Assembly: GCA_003139095.1 (NCBI GenBank)
Contig: PLHW01000008.1
Location: 1-64,000 of the forward strand
Length of the DNA stretch: 64,000 nucleotides
Origin: Acidobacteriaceae bacterium
GTDB lineage: Bacteria > Acidobacteriota > Terriglobia > Terriglobales > Acidobacteriaceae
Reading direction: 5' to 3'
The position numbers and the translations under genes are program-made. The notes under the pieces were generated by a model, which was not told the DNA's origin, did no database searches, and worked only from the letters and a program-made list of their open reading frames with translations. The first letter of the stretch is position 1. Each line of letters opens with the position of its first letter. This document shows positions 27,024 through 36,602 of this stretch, piece by piece.

Positions 27024-28682
27024 TCAGACCGTTGACATTGTAAGCCGCTTCGGGCCCGCCTCCAAGATATGTTCTGGGCATTCCGACATCATCAATTTGA
27101 AATTCTCGATGAAGCGCGCCGCGAGCGCGTCGTACTTCTGGAAATACTGCTCCCTGCTCGGCCAGGTATTTGCCGGATCGAGAATCTGAGGCGAGACGCC
27201 TTCGCACTGTTCCGGCACGTCAAAGCCAAAGACAGGATCTTTCTTATATTTCACCCTGAGCAGCGACCCGTTGAGAGCTGCGTTCAACAATGCCCGCGTG
27301 TGATGGATGCTGATGCGCTTCCCTACCCCAAAAGGACCGCCGGTCCAGCCGGTATTCACCAGCCACACATTTGCATCATGCTTCTGGATTTTCTTCTTGA
27401 GAAGCTCCGCGTAGATGAGCGGATTGTGCACCATGAACGGGCCACCAAAGCATGTGCTAAAAGTGATCTCGGGCTCGACGCCCAGGCCGATTTCGGTGCC
27501 CGCGATCTTGCTGGTGTAGCCGGAGATGAAGTGATAGATCGCCTGGTCCGGTGTCAGCCTGGCGATCGGCGGCATCACACCCGAGGCATCGCACGTGAGA
27601 AAGACAACATTCTTCGGATGGCCCGCGTGCTTTTCGGGCAAATGGTTCTTGATATAGGCAAGGGGATAAGCCGCGCGGGTATTCTCCGTTACCGTGTAAT
27701 CATTCAGGTCGAGGTGCCGAGAGACGTTGTCGAAAGTGACATTCTCGAGCACGGTGCCGAACATTCGCGTGCAGGCGTAGATTTGCGGCTCAGCCTCGGG
27801 CGACAGGCGGATGACCTTGGCATAGCAGCCATCTTCGAAGTTGAAGACGCCAGTGTCGCTCCAGCCGTGCTCGTCGTCTCCGATGAGATAGCGCCTGGGA
27901 TCGGCGGAGAGAGTCGTCTTGCCGGTGCCGGAGAGTCCGAAGAAAATCGCGACGTCGCCGTCGGTACCCACGTTGGCCGAGCAGTGCATGGAGAGAATGC
28001 CTTGTAGCGGCAGCAGGAAGTTCAGTACGGTAAAAATTGTCTTCTTGATTTCGCCGGCGTAACTGGTGCCGCCGATGATCGCGAGCCGCTCGCGGAAGTT
28101 AATAATGATGAACGTCTCCGTGCGCGTGCTGTCCACCATCGGCGAGGCCTGGAACGACGGCGCTGCGATGACGGTGAACTCCGGCACATGCCGCCGCAGC
28201 GCGTCTTGATTGCGTGTTTTGAGGAACATGGTGCGCGCAAAGAGGCTGTGCCATGCCTTTTGCGTGATGATGCGGACGGGCAGGCTGTGTTCGGGATCAG
28301 CGCCGGCGAAGACGTCCTGCACGAAAACATCGCGGCCCTGTAGATAGCCTTGTAGACGTGTAAGAAGTGCGCTGAAACCTTCGCCCGTGAATGGACGATT
28401 GTATTGACCCCACCAAACCTTGTGTTCGGTAGACTCTTCGTGCACGACGAACTTATCCGCGGCAGCGCGCGCCGTATGTTTGCCGGTGTTGACGACGAAC
28501 GGTCCGAGGTGAGAGATACTACCCTCGGAGCGGAAAATGCTCTCCTCGTAGAGAGCCGGAGTCGGCAGATTCCAATAGACTCGCCTTAAGTTGACGAGTC
28601 CATGATTTTCGAGACCGTAGCAGCTGGCGAGCCTGCCAGCCTCGTTCACCGCTGGGGATTGAACGTCGAGATAGATGTTCAT
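27024..28682 (-). CDS. pckA: Phosphoenolpyruvate carboxykinase (ATP)
   Basis: The 552-residue enzyme converts oxaloacetate and ATP to phosphoenolpyruvate and CO2. The key residues of the family are present: Arg in TGKHTARAAADKF (E. coli Arg65), SYAGEIKK (Tyr207, Lys212/213), MHCSAN (His232), the P-loop GLSGTGKTT (Lys254), GDDEHGW (Asp268/269) and TENTR (Arg333). Small deviations (HTARAAAD for the usual FTGRSPKD, FEDG for FEGG) are not in the main catalytic set. The ATG at 28682 overlaps the TGA of the aminotransferase gene as ATGA; an ATG at 28688 adds two residues. It is the last gene of an operon with a citrate-synthase homologue and an aminotransferase, all oxaloacetate-related. Confidence 0.93.
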   Translation of the reverse strand: MNIYLDVQSPAVNEAGRLASCYGLENHGLVNLRRVYWNLPTPALYEESIFRSEGSISHLGPFVVNTGKHTARAAADKFVVHEESTEHKVWWGQYNRPFTGEGFSALLTRLQGYLQGRDVFVQDVFAGADPEHSLPVRIITQKAWHSLFARTMFLKTRNQDALRRHVPEFTVIAAPSFQASPMVDSTRTETFIIINFRERLAIIGGTSYAGEIKKTIFTVLNFLLPLQGILSMHCSANVGTDGDVAIFFGLSGTGKTTLSADPRRYLIGDDEHGWSDTGVFNFEDGCYAKVIRLSPEAEPQIYACTRMFGTVLENVTFDNVSRHLDLNDYTVTENTRAAYPLAYIKNHLPEKHAGHPKNVVFLTCDASGVMPPIARLTPDQAIYHFISGYTSKIAGTEIGLGVEPEITFSTCFGGPFMVHNPLIYAELLKKKIQKHDANVWLVNTGWTGGPFGVGKRISIHHTRALLNAALNGSLLRVKYKKDPVFGFDVPEQCEGVSPQILDPANTWPSREQYFQKYDALAARFIENFKLMMSECPEHILEAGPKRLTMSTV

Positions 28683-29896
28683 AACCACTCCCTGACCAGC
28701 TTGCGCTCGCCGAGAAAGAGCTCATTAGCCGAGTTGGGATCGAGGGCCCACTTGATGCGATCGAGGCCTTCGGTGATGTCGCGGATGGTTCCACAATAAC
28801 TGAGCCGCAGATGGCCTTCGAAGCCAAATTCTTTGCCTGGCACGGTGACAACGCGCACTTTGTCGAGCAGGAATCGCGACAACTCCTGGGAATTCTTCAT
28901 GTAAGCGCTGAAATCGGGGAAGCAGTAGAAGGTACCATCGGGCTTTGTCACCTTCACGCCGGTGAAGGCCCTCAGGCGGTCCATCATGACGTTGCGGTTG
29001 TTTTCCAGGGTGACGCGCAGGCTTTCTACGCACGACTGCACGCCATTGAGCGCGCCCACGGCCGCCCACTGGGATGGCGAGGCCGGCCCGGAGGTCTGTT
29101 GCGACTGGATGGTTGCCATGGCTGCGACGAGCTGTTTATTGCCGATGGCCCAGCCGATGCGAAACCCGGTCATGGCATAAGATTTCGAGACGCCATTGAT
29201 CACGACGAGTTTCGATTCCTCGATCGGCGCTTTGGTGAACTCATAGCAGATCGGAGCAGTCTTGGCATCGAAGACCAGCCGGTTATAGATATCGTCCATG
29301 ATGAGATAGAGGCTCTTCTTTTCGCAGAATTCGACCATCTCACGGATGAAATCGCGGGAGTACATCGCGCCCGAGGGATTGTTGGGGCTGTTCAGAATTA
29401 TGGCCTTGGTGTAGGAACCGACGGCAGCGACGATCTCGTCAAAGCTCGGACAGAATGTTCCATCTTCCGCAGTAATGGGCACAGGAATGCCGCCCGCCAG
29501 CTTGATCATCTCGGGGTAGCTGACCCAGTAGGGAGCGGGAAAAATGACTTCTTCTTTCGGATCGAGGATAACGTGCAGCAGCACCATCAACGCCTGCTTG
29601 GCGCCGCCGGAGGCGATGACGTTCTTCGCCGAAACCAGCTTCTGATAGTGCTCCTCTGTGTAGCGGACGATGGCTTTCTTCAGCGCGGGAATTCCATCCG
29701 GCGGCGTATAGCGGATCTCCCCGGTATTGAGCACCGCCGAGCAGTTGATAACGGCGTCGATCGGCGTTTTGCTCTTGGGCTCACCGCCTCCGAGGTGGAT
29801 AACGGGTTCCCCTTTTTCGCGGAGCAGAGCGGCCGTTTCATTTAGCTTGAGAGTTGCAGATTCCCGAATAGTCCGGGCAAGCTGGCTAAGACTCAT
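28679..29896 (-). CDS. Aspartate-type PLP-dependent aminotransferase
   Basis: This 405-residue class I/II aminotransferase resembles bacterial aspartate aminotransferases of subgroup I-gamma. Landmarks are TGEIRYTPPDGIPALKKA, GAKQAL, APYWVSYPEMIKLAGG, NSPNNPSG, MDDIYNRLVF (PLP-binding Asp), and the PLP lysine in GVSKSYAMTGFRIGW. The C-terminal carboxylate-binding Arg is in HLRLSYCGT. In place of the usual GEPDFDTP the sequence reads GEPKSKTP, so substrate preference may differ. It is translationally coupled to pckA downstream and follows the citrate-synthase homologue by 125 bp. Oxaloacetate/aspartate interconversion is the likely reaction. Substrate assignment is by family and context only. 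Confidence 0.88.
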   Translation of the reverse strand: MSLSQLARTIRESATLKLNETAALLREKGEPVIHLGGGEPKSKTPIDAVINCSAVLNTGEIRYTPPDGIPALKKAIVRYTEEHYQKLVSAKNVIASGGAKQALMVLLHVILDPKEEVIFPAPYWVSYPEMIKLAGGIPVPITAEDGTFCPSFDEIVAAVGSYTKAIILNSPNNPSGAMYSRDFIREMVEFCEKKSLYLIMDDIYNRLVFDAKTAPICYEFTKAPIEESKLVVINGVSKSYAMTGFRIGWAIGNKQLVAAMATIQSQQTSGPASPSQWAAVGALNGVQSCVESLRVTLENNRNVMMDRLRAFTGVKVTKPDGTFYCFPDFSAYMKNSQELSRFLLDKVRVVTVPGKEFGFEGHLRLSYCGTIRDITEGLDRIKWALDPNSANELFLGERKLVREWL

Positions 29897-30021
29897 ACTG
29901 TTCGTTCCCCCTTCTGCGATGGAATCTCATAAATGCAAGATTCATGCTTGATTCGGTGTACGGTGGAACAAGTTCGTCATCGTGTTCGCGTCTCGGGCGT
30001 AAACACGTTGCCCGGCGCAGC

Positions 30022-31344
30022 TCAGCAAGCCCAACTCCCCGCTTCCGATTCGACAACCGCGTGCAGTTCAGAGGGAGGAAGTTCACGCTGCTCGCGCCCA
30101 GCATAGATCTGCCTCGGCTGCGCCATCTCTTGCTCCGGATCGCTGAGCATCTCGTGCCAGTGGGCAAGCCATCCAGCGGTGCGCGGAATGGCTAACAGCA
30201 CCGTTGCCATTTCACGCCGAAAGCCCATGGCCTGGTAAATCATCGCGGAATAGAAGCTGACGTTGGGATAAAGTCTGCGTATCACGAAAAAGTCATCTTC
30301 GAGCGCGATGCGCTCAAGTTCAAGCGCAATCTCGACTTTCGAGTCGCGTCCGGTCACGTCGAATACCTGTTCCGCCGTCCGTTTGAGGATCTGGACGCGA
30401 GGATCGTTATTCGTGTATACGCGGTCTCCGAATCCGGCAAGTTTGCCGCGCGTTTCCTTCACTTCTTTGATGAAGGCAGGCACGTTCTGCCGGGAACCGA
30501 TCCCCTCGATCATCTTGAAGACTTCTTCGATGGCGCCCCCGTTGAGCGGACCGGCGAAAGCGGCGGAGGCAGCGGCAGTCGTGAGGTAAGGATCGCTTTG
30601 AGCGCTGCCCACGCAACGCATAATGTTCGTACTGCAATCCTGTCCATGGTCGGCATGCAGGATGAACAAAGTGTTCAAGGCGTGAGCCAGCACGATATTA
30701 GCCATGTACTTTGGTTCGACCATTTTCCACAGCATGTTCATGAAGTTTTCGGTATAGCTCAGATCATTGTCCGGAGGCACGTAGGGATAACCCAAGCTAT
30801 GGCGGTAGGATATGGCGGCGATCGACGGAACCTTAGCGACGATGCGCTTGATCTGCCGCAGACGGTTGGAAGGATCGCAGACATCGTGCGCTTCCGGATA
30901 CAACGTAGAGAGCGCCGACAACGTGCTTACCAGCGTGGCCATGGGATGGGCATCACGCAGAAAACCTTCCATGCAGTGTTTGGCGGTTTCGTCGAGCATG
31001 GTGTGATGGGTGATTTCACTTACCCAGCTCTCGCGCTCGGGTCCATGCGGCAGTTCCCCAAACGACAGGAGATATGCAATGTCGAGAAAGCTGTGGCACT
31101 CTGCCAGAACCTCGATGGGATAGCCCCGATAACGCAGGATGCCGTGATCGGCATCCATGAAGGTGATCGAACTGCGGCAAGAGGCCGTATTGAGAAACGC
31201 AGGATCGTATGTGGCCAACCCATGGTTCTCGGGGCCGGTTTTGATCTTCTGCAAATCTGTCGCCCGGATGGTTGTGTTCTCGATGGGAAGCAGGTAGGTC
31301 TGGCCGCTGCGGCTATCAGTGACTGTGAGCGTGTCGCGTGACAT
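30022..31344 (-). CDS. Citrate-synthase homologue lacking the catalytic triad
   Basis: The 440-residue protein is clearly of the bacterial type II citrate synthase family along its whole length (TASCRSSITFMDADHGILRY, NDLSYTENFMNML, HADHGQDCST, QPRQIYAG). However, all three catalytic residues known from E. coli GltA are replaced: His264 by Asn268 (GPLNGG for GPxHGG), His305 by Asp307 (GFGDRVY for GFGHRVY) and Asp362 by Ser363 (NVSFYS for NVDFYS). Residues that bind oxaloacetate are kept (His230, Arg316, Arg388, Arg411). I checked the three codons (AAC, GAC, AGC) on the minus strand. The start has a GGAGGA site. It may be a regulatory pseudoenzyme or have a different reaction; true citrate synthesis is unlikely. 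Confidence 0.9.
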   Translation of the reverse strand: MSRDTLTVTDSRSGQTYLLPIENTTIRATDLQKIKTGPENHGLATYDPAFLNTASCRSSITFMDADHGILRYRGYPIEVLAECHSFLDIAYLLSFGELPHGPERESWVSEITHHTMLDETAKHCMEGFLRDAHPMATLVSTLSALSTLYPEAHDVCDPSNRLRQIKRIVAKVPSIAAISYRHSLGYPYVPPDNDLSYTENFMNMLWKMVEPKYMANIVLAHALNTLFILHADHGQDCSTNIMRCVGSAQSDPYLTTAAASAAFAGPLNGGAIEEVFKMIEGIGSRQNVPAFIKEVKETRGKLAGFGDRVYTNNDPRVQILKRTAEQVFDVTGRDSKVEIALELERIALEDDFFVIRRLYPNVSFYSAMIYQAMGFRREMATVLLAIPRTAGWLAHWHEMLSDPEQEMAQPRQIYAGREQRELPPSELHAVVESEAGSWAC

Positions 31345-31977
31345 AGAGGATTCCTCCTTGCTGCCTTAGCGTTCCGGATCCTGCTTAAGAGGAGACCTCG
31401 ACTGTCCCTGCGGTTCCGGGGAGCAGAGTCGCGATCTACCGGAGAGGCGCAATCCCTCCTTTTGCATCTTCTGCGGCGATGTACCAGTTCCGCAGTGAGA
31501 AACATCACAACGGAGGGTGAGACATACCCCTTGGAGCTGTGACCATGATTTGAGCCGAACAACATAAGACTTTGCCACCCATATCGTGCGATACAGGTTC
31601 CCTCTGCCCCACAAAACCTTGATGGTTCTTTCTGCCAACCCCTGTGATTTTGTTCTCCGGTTCAGTACTAAACACTCCTTCGTGCGCGTGAGGGCGACGA
31701 AGCAACTCCACCGTTCTTCCTCCATCTCGGACTCGGATTGCCTTCTTTCACAGGGAAAACATCACGTCTGTCTCTGGCGATGTGACGGCGCCCACGGCAC
31801 AGGGATCTGTCTCGCTCCGCGTCTTCAAGCGTGCGGGAGTCGTCACCTCCCAGAAGCCCGTTTCTGGATCACTTCCTGTTTGCCCACGATCCCCCGGGAA
31901 CTACTTTTTTCCCCTCTTCTGCCACACGCAGAAACAAATGCGAACGCGGTCGGGCGCGTGCATCGAAGGTGACGGTG
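31345..31977. other. Gene-free stretch before the citrate-synthase homologue
   Basis: About 630 bp between the start of the citrate-synthase-like gene and the end of the DoxX-like gene. No frame is convincing. It must contain the promoter of the oxaloacetate operon, but I cannot point to a clear -35/-10 pair. Confidence 0.45.
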
Positions 31978-32763
31978 CTAGCGCTTGTTCACGGCGAGCC
32001 AGGGCATGCCGCGGTAGGAATCCGCCACCACCCAGGCGCCGGTCGTCAGCGCCCAAGAGAGCACGGCCTCGTTCCATTGAAAGACGCTCTTGGGGCCTGC
32101 CGCCGCCACGATGGGTACCCACACCAGCAGCGTGAACATGCCCATCTGCAACGCCGAGAGCGCGGCCGCCAGCCGTGCATACACACCGATGATCACCGCC
32201 ACGCCCGCCGCGATGAATGCACCGCCGGTGAAATACGCCCAGGCCACGTGCGCCGGCAGCCAACCAGGCACCAGCGAGACGGTGTTTTTGAGATAGGTGA
32301 AATGGGCCACACCGAAGGGGATCAAGGCTAGGCCGTAGAACACTCTCGCGATGCGCAGACCCTTATCGCCTGTGGCGAAACTGAGGCGCTGCCTGTCCCA
32401 GTCAGTGGCGAACCAGGCATACAGTACCCAGGCGGCCGCTACCATCACCGCGGTCTGGCACCATGGCCAGTAAACGTCCACGGTGAACGTGCGCAAGAAG
32501 CCGGGCACTCTCAACACCAGCAACCAAAGTAGGAGGAAGGCGAGCAGCACGCGGGCAGCGGGGGCGGCGACGCGCTCCCAGAGCAGGCCTATGCCAGATG
32601 CTAGGGAGATGAAGGCGCAGAGATAGGCCAGTACTTCGCGAAGCGGCACACTCTGCGGTACCGGCTGCCATATCGCGGTGAAATTGCCTTTGATCAGGCC
32701 CAGGATTCCGACGCCAATCATGGTGGCCGCAAAGACCACATGACCCGCACTTGCGATGCGCAT
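31978..32763 (-). CDS. DoxX-like multi-pass membrane protein
   Basis: From the ATG at 32763 (ribosome site GGAGGA, 8 nt) the product has 261 residues and about eight hydrophobic helices, many starting with GVGILGLI-like or [12 protein letters not shown] motifs typical of the DoxX/DoxD superfamily. Members are membrane subunits linked to quinone redox or stress responses. The exact role is unknown. It is the last gene of a run on the minus strand after a MEDS protein, histidine kinase and two response regulators, at a distance of about 200 bp, so it may be their target rather than co-transcribed. Confidence 0.75.
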   Translation of the reverse strand: MRIASAGHVVFAATMIGVGILGLIKGNFTAIWQPVPQSVPLREVLAYLCAFISLASGIGLLWERVAAPAARVLLAFLLLWLLVLRVPGFLRTFTVDVYWPWCQTAVMVAAAWVLYAWFATDWDRQRLSFATGDKGLRIARVFYGLALIPFGVAHFTYLKNTVSLVPGWLPAHVAWAYFTGGAFIAAGVAVIIGVYARLAAALSALQMGMFTLLVWVPIVAAAGPKSVFQWNEAVLSWALTTGAWVVADSYRGMPWLAVNKR

Positions 32764-32964
32764 TGCCCTATCCTCCGCTGGGGTGTTCGAACGATCAGTG
32801 ATTCTCACACAGAGCCCAGTGCTGGTATCGCCGCTCAACACAATGCAGGCTGCGGGTCGAGTTCCGTAGCGCCCGCAATTTTCTTGGGTATGGTGCAGAA
32901 CCTCTGTTCCTTCTGTCCTGACCGCAACAACTCGAAAAGTACATTGTCCCAAAGAGACAGATGA

Positions 32965-33612
32965 TCATGCGGCCGGGGGAATGTTAGAGCCGGGTACACG
33001 TGCGAGCCGGAGCCTCGCGGCCATTTTCACCAAATCGGCGAGAGAGTCGGCTTTCATCTTTTGCATTACCTTGCCGCGGTGCGCCTTCACCGTGATCTCG
33101 CTGATGCCAAGTTCGCCGGCCACCTGTTTATTCAACAGGCCGGAAACCACCAACGCCATGACCTGTCGTTCGCGCGGGGTGAGTAAGGTGTAACAGTCGC
33201 GCAGCCCTCGCATCTCCGCCTCATGGCCCATTGCAAGACGGCTGCGTTCGAGGGCTTGTCGGATAGCGCTTAACAGCACGTCATCGCTGAACGGTTTGGT
33301 CAGGAATTCGACAGCCCCCGCCTTCATGGCTTGAACCGTCGTAGGCACGTCGCCGTAGCCCGTGATGAAGATGATCGGCATGTCCGTCCGTTCGGAGGCG
33401 ACGCGCTTCTGCACGTCGAGGCCATTGAGGCCGGGAAGAGAAACGTCAAGCACCAGGCAGCTCGGAACCAGGGCTCGTGGGCAGGTGAGAAATTCTTGTG
33501 CAGACGCGAATATCGCGGGCTGCCAGCCTTCGCAGCGGATCAACAATTCCAGCGATTCACGCACGGATACGTCGTCGTCAACAACAAACACGATTGGAGT
33601 GACGGGCGACAT
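32965..33612 (-). CDS. FixJ/NarL-type response regulator
   Basis: This 215-residue two-domain regulator has a receiver domain (residues 1-120) with acidic pocket VVDDD, phospho-acceptor Asp in [10 protein letters not shown], Thr in FITGYGD and Lys in LTKPFSDD. A LuxR-type HTH (about 145-205) follows: [20 protein letters not shown], then [17 protein letters not shown]. It fits the FixJ subgroup. The kinase at 34172 is the probable partner, with the single-domain regulator at 33693 between them. The ATG at 33612 matches the family start; an ATG at 33627 adds five residues. Confidence 0.92.
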   Translation of the reverse strand: MSPVTPIVFVVDDDVSVRESLELLIRCEGWQPAIFASAQEFLTCPRALVPSCLVLDVSLPGLNGLDVQKRVASERTDMPIIFITGYGDVPTTVQAMKAGAVEFLTKPFSDDVLLSAIRQALERSRLAMGHEAEMRGLRDCYTLLTPRERQVMALVVSGLLNKQVAGELGISEITVKAHRGKVMQKMKADSLADLVKMAARLRLARVPGSNIPPAA

Positions 33613-33692
33613 GGATGGTGACCCCACTTCACGGCCAAGGGCGCGCTAAATTCATTGTATATTCCCAACCCCGTAAGGTAATAGCGGGGCGC

Positions 33693-34088
33693 TTAGTTCA
33701 GGCGAAGGGCTGTATTGAGCGCATCAAGCAGAGCCGTGTCGCTAAATGGCTTGAACAGGCACTCCACCGCACCCTGTTCGAGCACTCGTGGGCGTACAGT
33801 CTCATCTCTCTGAGCGGTGATGAAGACGATTGGAATCTCTTGCCGGCGGCGCTTCAATTCCTGCTGAAGTTCAGGCCCGGTCATCCCCGGCATGGCAATG
33901 TCGAGGATCAGGCATCCAGTCTGGCCGATGCAATCTGACACCAGGAACTCTTCCGCCGACGAGAACGCACGGGCTGCAAACCCGAACTCCCGTAGCAAAT
34001 CAGGCAGCGATTCGCGCACTGACTCATCGTCATCAACTAGCGATACAAGCGGACGTTCGGTGGCGCTCCCTTCTGGGTGAAACTTCAT
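33693..34088 (-). CDS. Single-domain response regulator
   Basis: The 131-residue protein is a stand-alone receiver domain: acidic pocket LVDDDESVRES, phospho-acceptor Asp in GCLILDIAMPGMTG, signalling Thr in VFITAQRDE and Lys in LFKPFSDTALL. It has no output domain, so it may act as a phosphate sink, relay or allosteric regulator of the adjacent kinase. It lies 83 bp downstream of the kinase gene and 80 bp upstream of the FixJ-type regulator, in the same direction. Its receiver is similar to that of the neighbour, suggesting local duplication. Confidence 0.92.
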   Translation of the reverse strand: MKFHPEGSATERPLVSLVDDDESVRESLPDLLREFGFAARAFSSAEEFLVSDCIGQTGCLILDIAMPGMTGPELQQELKRRRQEIPIVFITAQRDETVRPRVLEQGAVECLFKPFSDTALLDALNTALRLN

Positions 34089-34171
34089 AAGTCAACATTG
34101 CTCCACTCCATGAGAGGCGTCCATTGTACTTAGGTATTGGTTCGGCCGACGATATCTCGACCAGACTTGCA

Positions 34172-35944
34172 TCATGCTGCGCCGGTCAACGGATCGGCCT
34201 GGTTGACGCGAGTTTTCGGCGTCGGCCATGCCCTCGCGGCGCAAGGAATAGAGAATGCAAACGTGGCTCCTGGGCCATCGTTCGCTGTCGCCCATAGACG
34301 TCCGTGATGAGCCTCGATAATGAAGCGGCTGATCGATAGCCCGATTCCCATTCCATCGCTTTTCGTCGTAAAAAACGCTTCGAAGAGCTTGTCCGCGGCT
34401 TGAGCTGCGAAACCGACTCCCGCATCTTTCACGCTAAGACGCACCCGATCTCCCTCATCGCATTCGGTTCTGATCAGCAATTCTCTCGGGCGATCGTCGA
34501 CTGCGCTCATCGCGTCCGCAGCATTCCGCAGCAGATTCAGAATGACTTGCTGAAGCTGGACGCGATCGCCGGTGACGGCCGGGAGGTCGTCCGCAAGCTC
34601 ATGCCGCAGAATTACACGCTTACTCTGTAGCTCGCTCAACGACAACGCAGTCACCTCTCGAGTCGCCTCATTCAAGTCCATGGATTCAGGTGAAAGATCC
34701 TTCTTGCTATAAAGAGTGCGTAGCCGCGTGATCACGTCCGACGCCCGGTTGCCATCGCGAATCGTGCGCCGGGCGGTTTCGCGAGCGCCATCGACGTTTG
34801 GGGGATCGGCAGAGAGCATCCGCAGACACGTGCCGGCATTGGTGATGATGCCCGAAAGGGGCTGGTTGACTTCGTGTGCGATTGACGCCGTGAGCACTCC
34901 GAGGCTCGTAACCCTGGCCACGTTGGCGAGTTCCGATCTCGCCTTCGCAAGAGCTTCTTCCGAGAGCCGGCGCTGCGACACGTCCTGCGCCGCGCCGATG
35001 TACTCCAGTCGGCCCTGATTGTCTCGACTCCCATGGGCGATCAAGTGCAGGTATTTGACGGAGTGGTCCGGCATCAGGAGGCGGTGTTCATATTCGAAGC
35101 TGCTGACGGCCCGTTGCGCCTTTCCAATCATGTCATACAGCAACGGCAGGTCTTCCGGATGAACGCGAGATCCAATCAACTCGAATGTCACCGGCACACC
35201 CAGTTCAAACTCGAAAATGCGGTAAAGCTGCTCAGACCACTTGATGTCGTCCGTCGGCACCAGCCAGGAGAAGTTGCCGATGCGACTCAGTTTCTGGCCT
35301 TCCGTGAGGAATGCCTCGCTGCGTCGCAACTGCTCTTCTGCCCGCCTGCGGTCGGCAATTTCCCTTCTCAGCTCTTGGTTGGTTTGCGCGAGTTCTGTAG
35401 TCCGCTGCGCGACCCGTTGATCGAGTTCTTTGGCAACGCGCCTTTGCTCGCTCAAGAGCCGCGCCTCTTGCAGCCCGATGGACGCCTGATTCGCCGCTAC
35501 GCTCAGAAGAAGTCTCTCGGTCTGACACGGGAACTCCGCGCGCTGAGACCCCGCTAGGAGTAGACCGATTTCACCGTGCAACCCCAATCGTGCGGGCACG
35601 ATCGAAATGTCTCCGTCTCCAATGGGGTTTCGTACTAGCGGAGGCCATTTCTGTGGGTCATCTCCGAACCATCGGTTAAACAAGTCGCAGACCTCTTGCG
35701 GCTGGGGCATCTGCTTTCTCGATTGGGCGATCCGGACCGTCTCGATCGGAGAGTCGCCGATTGGATCTTTCAACCGCACATAGACGAGATCCAGGCCGAG
35801 CATTCCGAGGAGTGCGTCGAGGAAGGTATGAACAATCTGGGAGGGCTCGGCGCCGCTCCACATCGCAGGAAGAGCGAGGACGCTAACCAAGTCATTATTA
35901 CAACGCCGAAGGCGCTTGATCTCGTCGGCGGGAAGTTCTTCCAT
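34172..35944 (-). CDS. Sensor histidine kinase (GAF-like, PAS, HisKA, HATPase)
   Basis: The 590-residue kinase has an N-terminal GAF-like region (residues 10-170), a coiled-coil linker (QRRVAKELDQRVAQRTTELA), a PAS domain with PAC (about 210-330), and a HisKA domain with H-box SIAHEVNQPLSGIITNAG. A HATPase_c domain follows (N-box LLRNAADAMSA, G-boxes KDAGVGF and SDGMGIGLSISR). No transmembrane helices are seen, so it is a cytoplasmic sensor, similar in its kinase core to FixL-like enzymes. The ATG at 35944 lies 1 bp past the stop of the MEDS gene, so the two are coupled. The two regulators downstream are probable phosphorylation partners. The signal is unknown; the neighbouring Ohr and cytochrome P460 suggest redox stress. 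Confidence 0.92.
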   Translation of the reverse strand: MEELPADEIKRLRRCNNDLVSVLALPAMWSGAEPSQIVHTFLDALLGMLGLDLVYVRLKDPIGDSPIETVRIAQSRKQMPQPQEVCDLFNRWFGDDPQKWPPLVRNPIGDGDISIVPARLGLHGEIGLLLAGSQRAEFPCQTERLLLSVAANQASIGLQEARLLSEQRRVAKELDQRVAQRTTELAQTNQELRREIADRRRAEEQLRRSEAFLTEGQKLSRIGNFSWLVPTDDIKWSEQLYRIFEFELGVPVTFELIGSRVHPEDLPLLYDMIGKAQRAVSSFEYEHRLLMPDHSVKYLHLIAHGSRDNQGRLEYIGAAQDVSQRRLSEEALAKARSELANVARVTSLGVLTASIAHEVNQPLSGIITNAGTCLRMLSADPPNVDGARETARRTIRDGNRASDVITRLRTLYSKKDLSPESMDLNEATREVTALSLSELQSKRVILRHELADDLPAVTGDRVQLQQVILNLLRNAADAMSAVDDRPRELLIRTECDEGDRVRLSVKDAGVGFAAQAADKLFEAFFTTKSDGMGIGLSISRFIIEAHHGRLWATANDGPGATFAFSIPCAARAWPTPKTRVNQADPLTGAA

Positions 35945-35945
35945 C

Positions 35946-36602
35946 TTAGGCCGCCGTAGAGGATGGCATAAACCGCCTGGACCGCCGTTCGCGGACTTCA
36001 CCCATGAACTCCGGTGGCGGCACAAAGAATGGATTCTGCTGCAGGATGCCGCCGATAATAATCATGGGGTGCGTCCGCATGATGTCAATCACCGTATCTC
36101 CTCCAAATTTCGCAAGATGGTAAGTGCAGATGACCGTGTCGTCGTGGCGACGCCACACATCATTGACGCGCGATTCGAACTCAACAAGGTCGTCGACGTA
36201 CGATCGGTCTTCAATCGCCCAGTCCATCCGGCAGCAAATACGACTGAGCGGGAATCCTCCCTTGGCGTTGCCGCTGGCCAACTGCTCGAATACCTCGAGC
36301 ATCCGATCCTGATCGAAACGGCCGTCCCGGAGGTACGCTTCGGTGTTGGTGAGCAGTTCGAGTTGCCCACTCTGCTGGGCGGCCGTCGCGTCGATCCCGG
36401 CCGCGGCCAAGCGTTGCAAATGGTCACGCTGTTGATCAGGATTCACGACATGAACCGCCTTGTCGCCACACTCGAACCCGTCCCTAATGAACGGAAGCAA
36501 CACGCGATACTCTTCCTCGTCGCTGTTGAAAAACGCGCAGACATGACGTACTTCGCCGAGCTGGGAGCCGGCAAGGGAAATGGGCGCCGCTACTCTTTTC
36601 AT
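35946..36602 (-). CDS. MEDS-domain sensory protein
   Basis: The 218-residue product matches the MEDS (methanogen/methylotroph DcmR sensory) domain: HVCAFFNSDEEEYRVLLPFI near the start, FECGDKAVHVVNPDQQRDHL, and FPLSRICCRMDWAIEDRS. MEDS proteins are thought to sense small molecules such as hydrocarbon derivatives, usually upstream of kinases or regulators. The ATG at 36602 has a GGAGGA ribosome site 7 nt away. It is the first gene of the sensory operon and is directly followed by the histidine kinase, which it probably regulates. A C-terminal Arg-rich tail (VRERRSRRF) may be functional. Confidence 0.85.
   Translation of the reverse strand: MKRVAAPISLAGSQLGEVRHVCAFFNSDEEEYRVLLPFIRDGFECGDKAVHVVNPDQQRDHLQRLAAAGIDATAAQQSGQLELLTNTEAYLRDGRFDQDRMLEVFEQLASGNAKGGFPLSRICCRMDWAIEDRSYVDDLVEFESRVNDVWRRHDDTVICTYHLAKFGGDTVIDIMRTHPMIIIGGILQQNPFFVPPPEFMGEVRERRSRRFMPSSTAA

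Noticed and set aside
27480-27500. PEP carboxykinase Ile in the AGTEIG motif instead of Arg
   Set aside because: Counting from the DDEHGW motif shows it is not the catalytic Arg333, which is intact in TENTR. PEPCK therefore looks functional.
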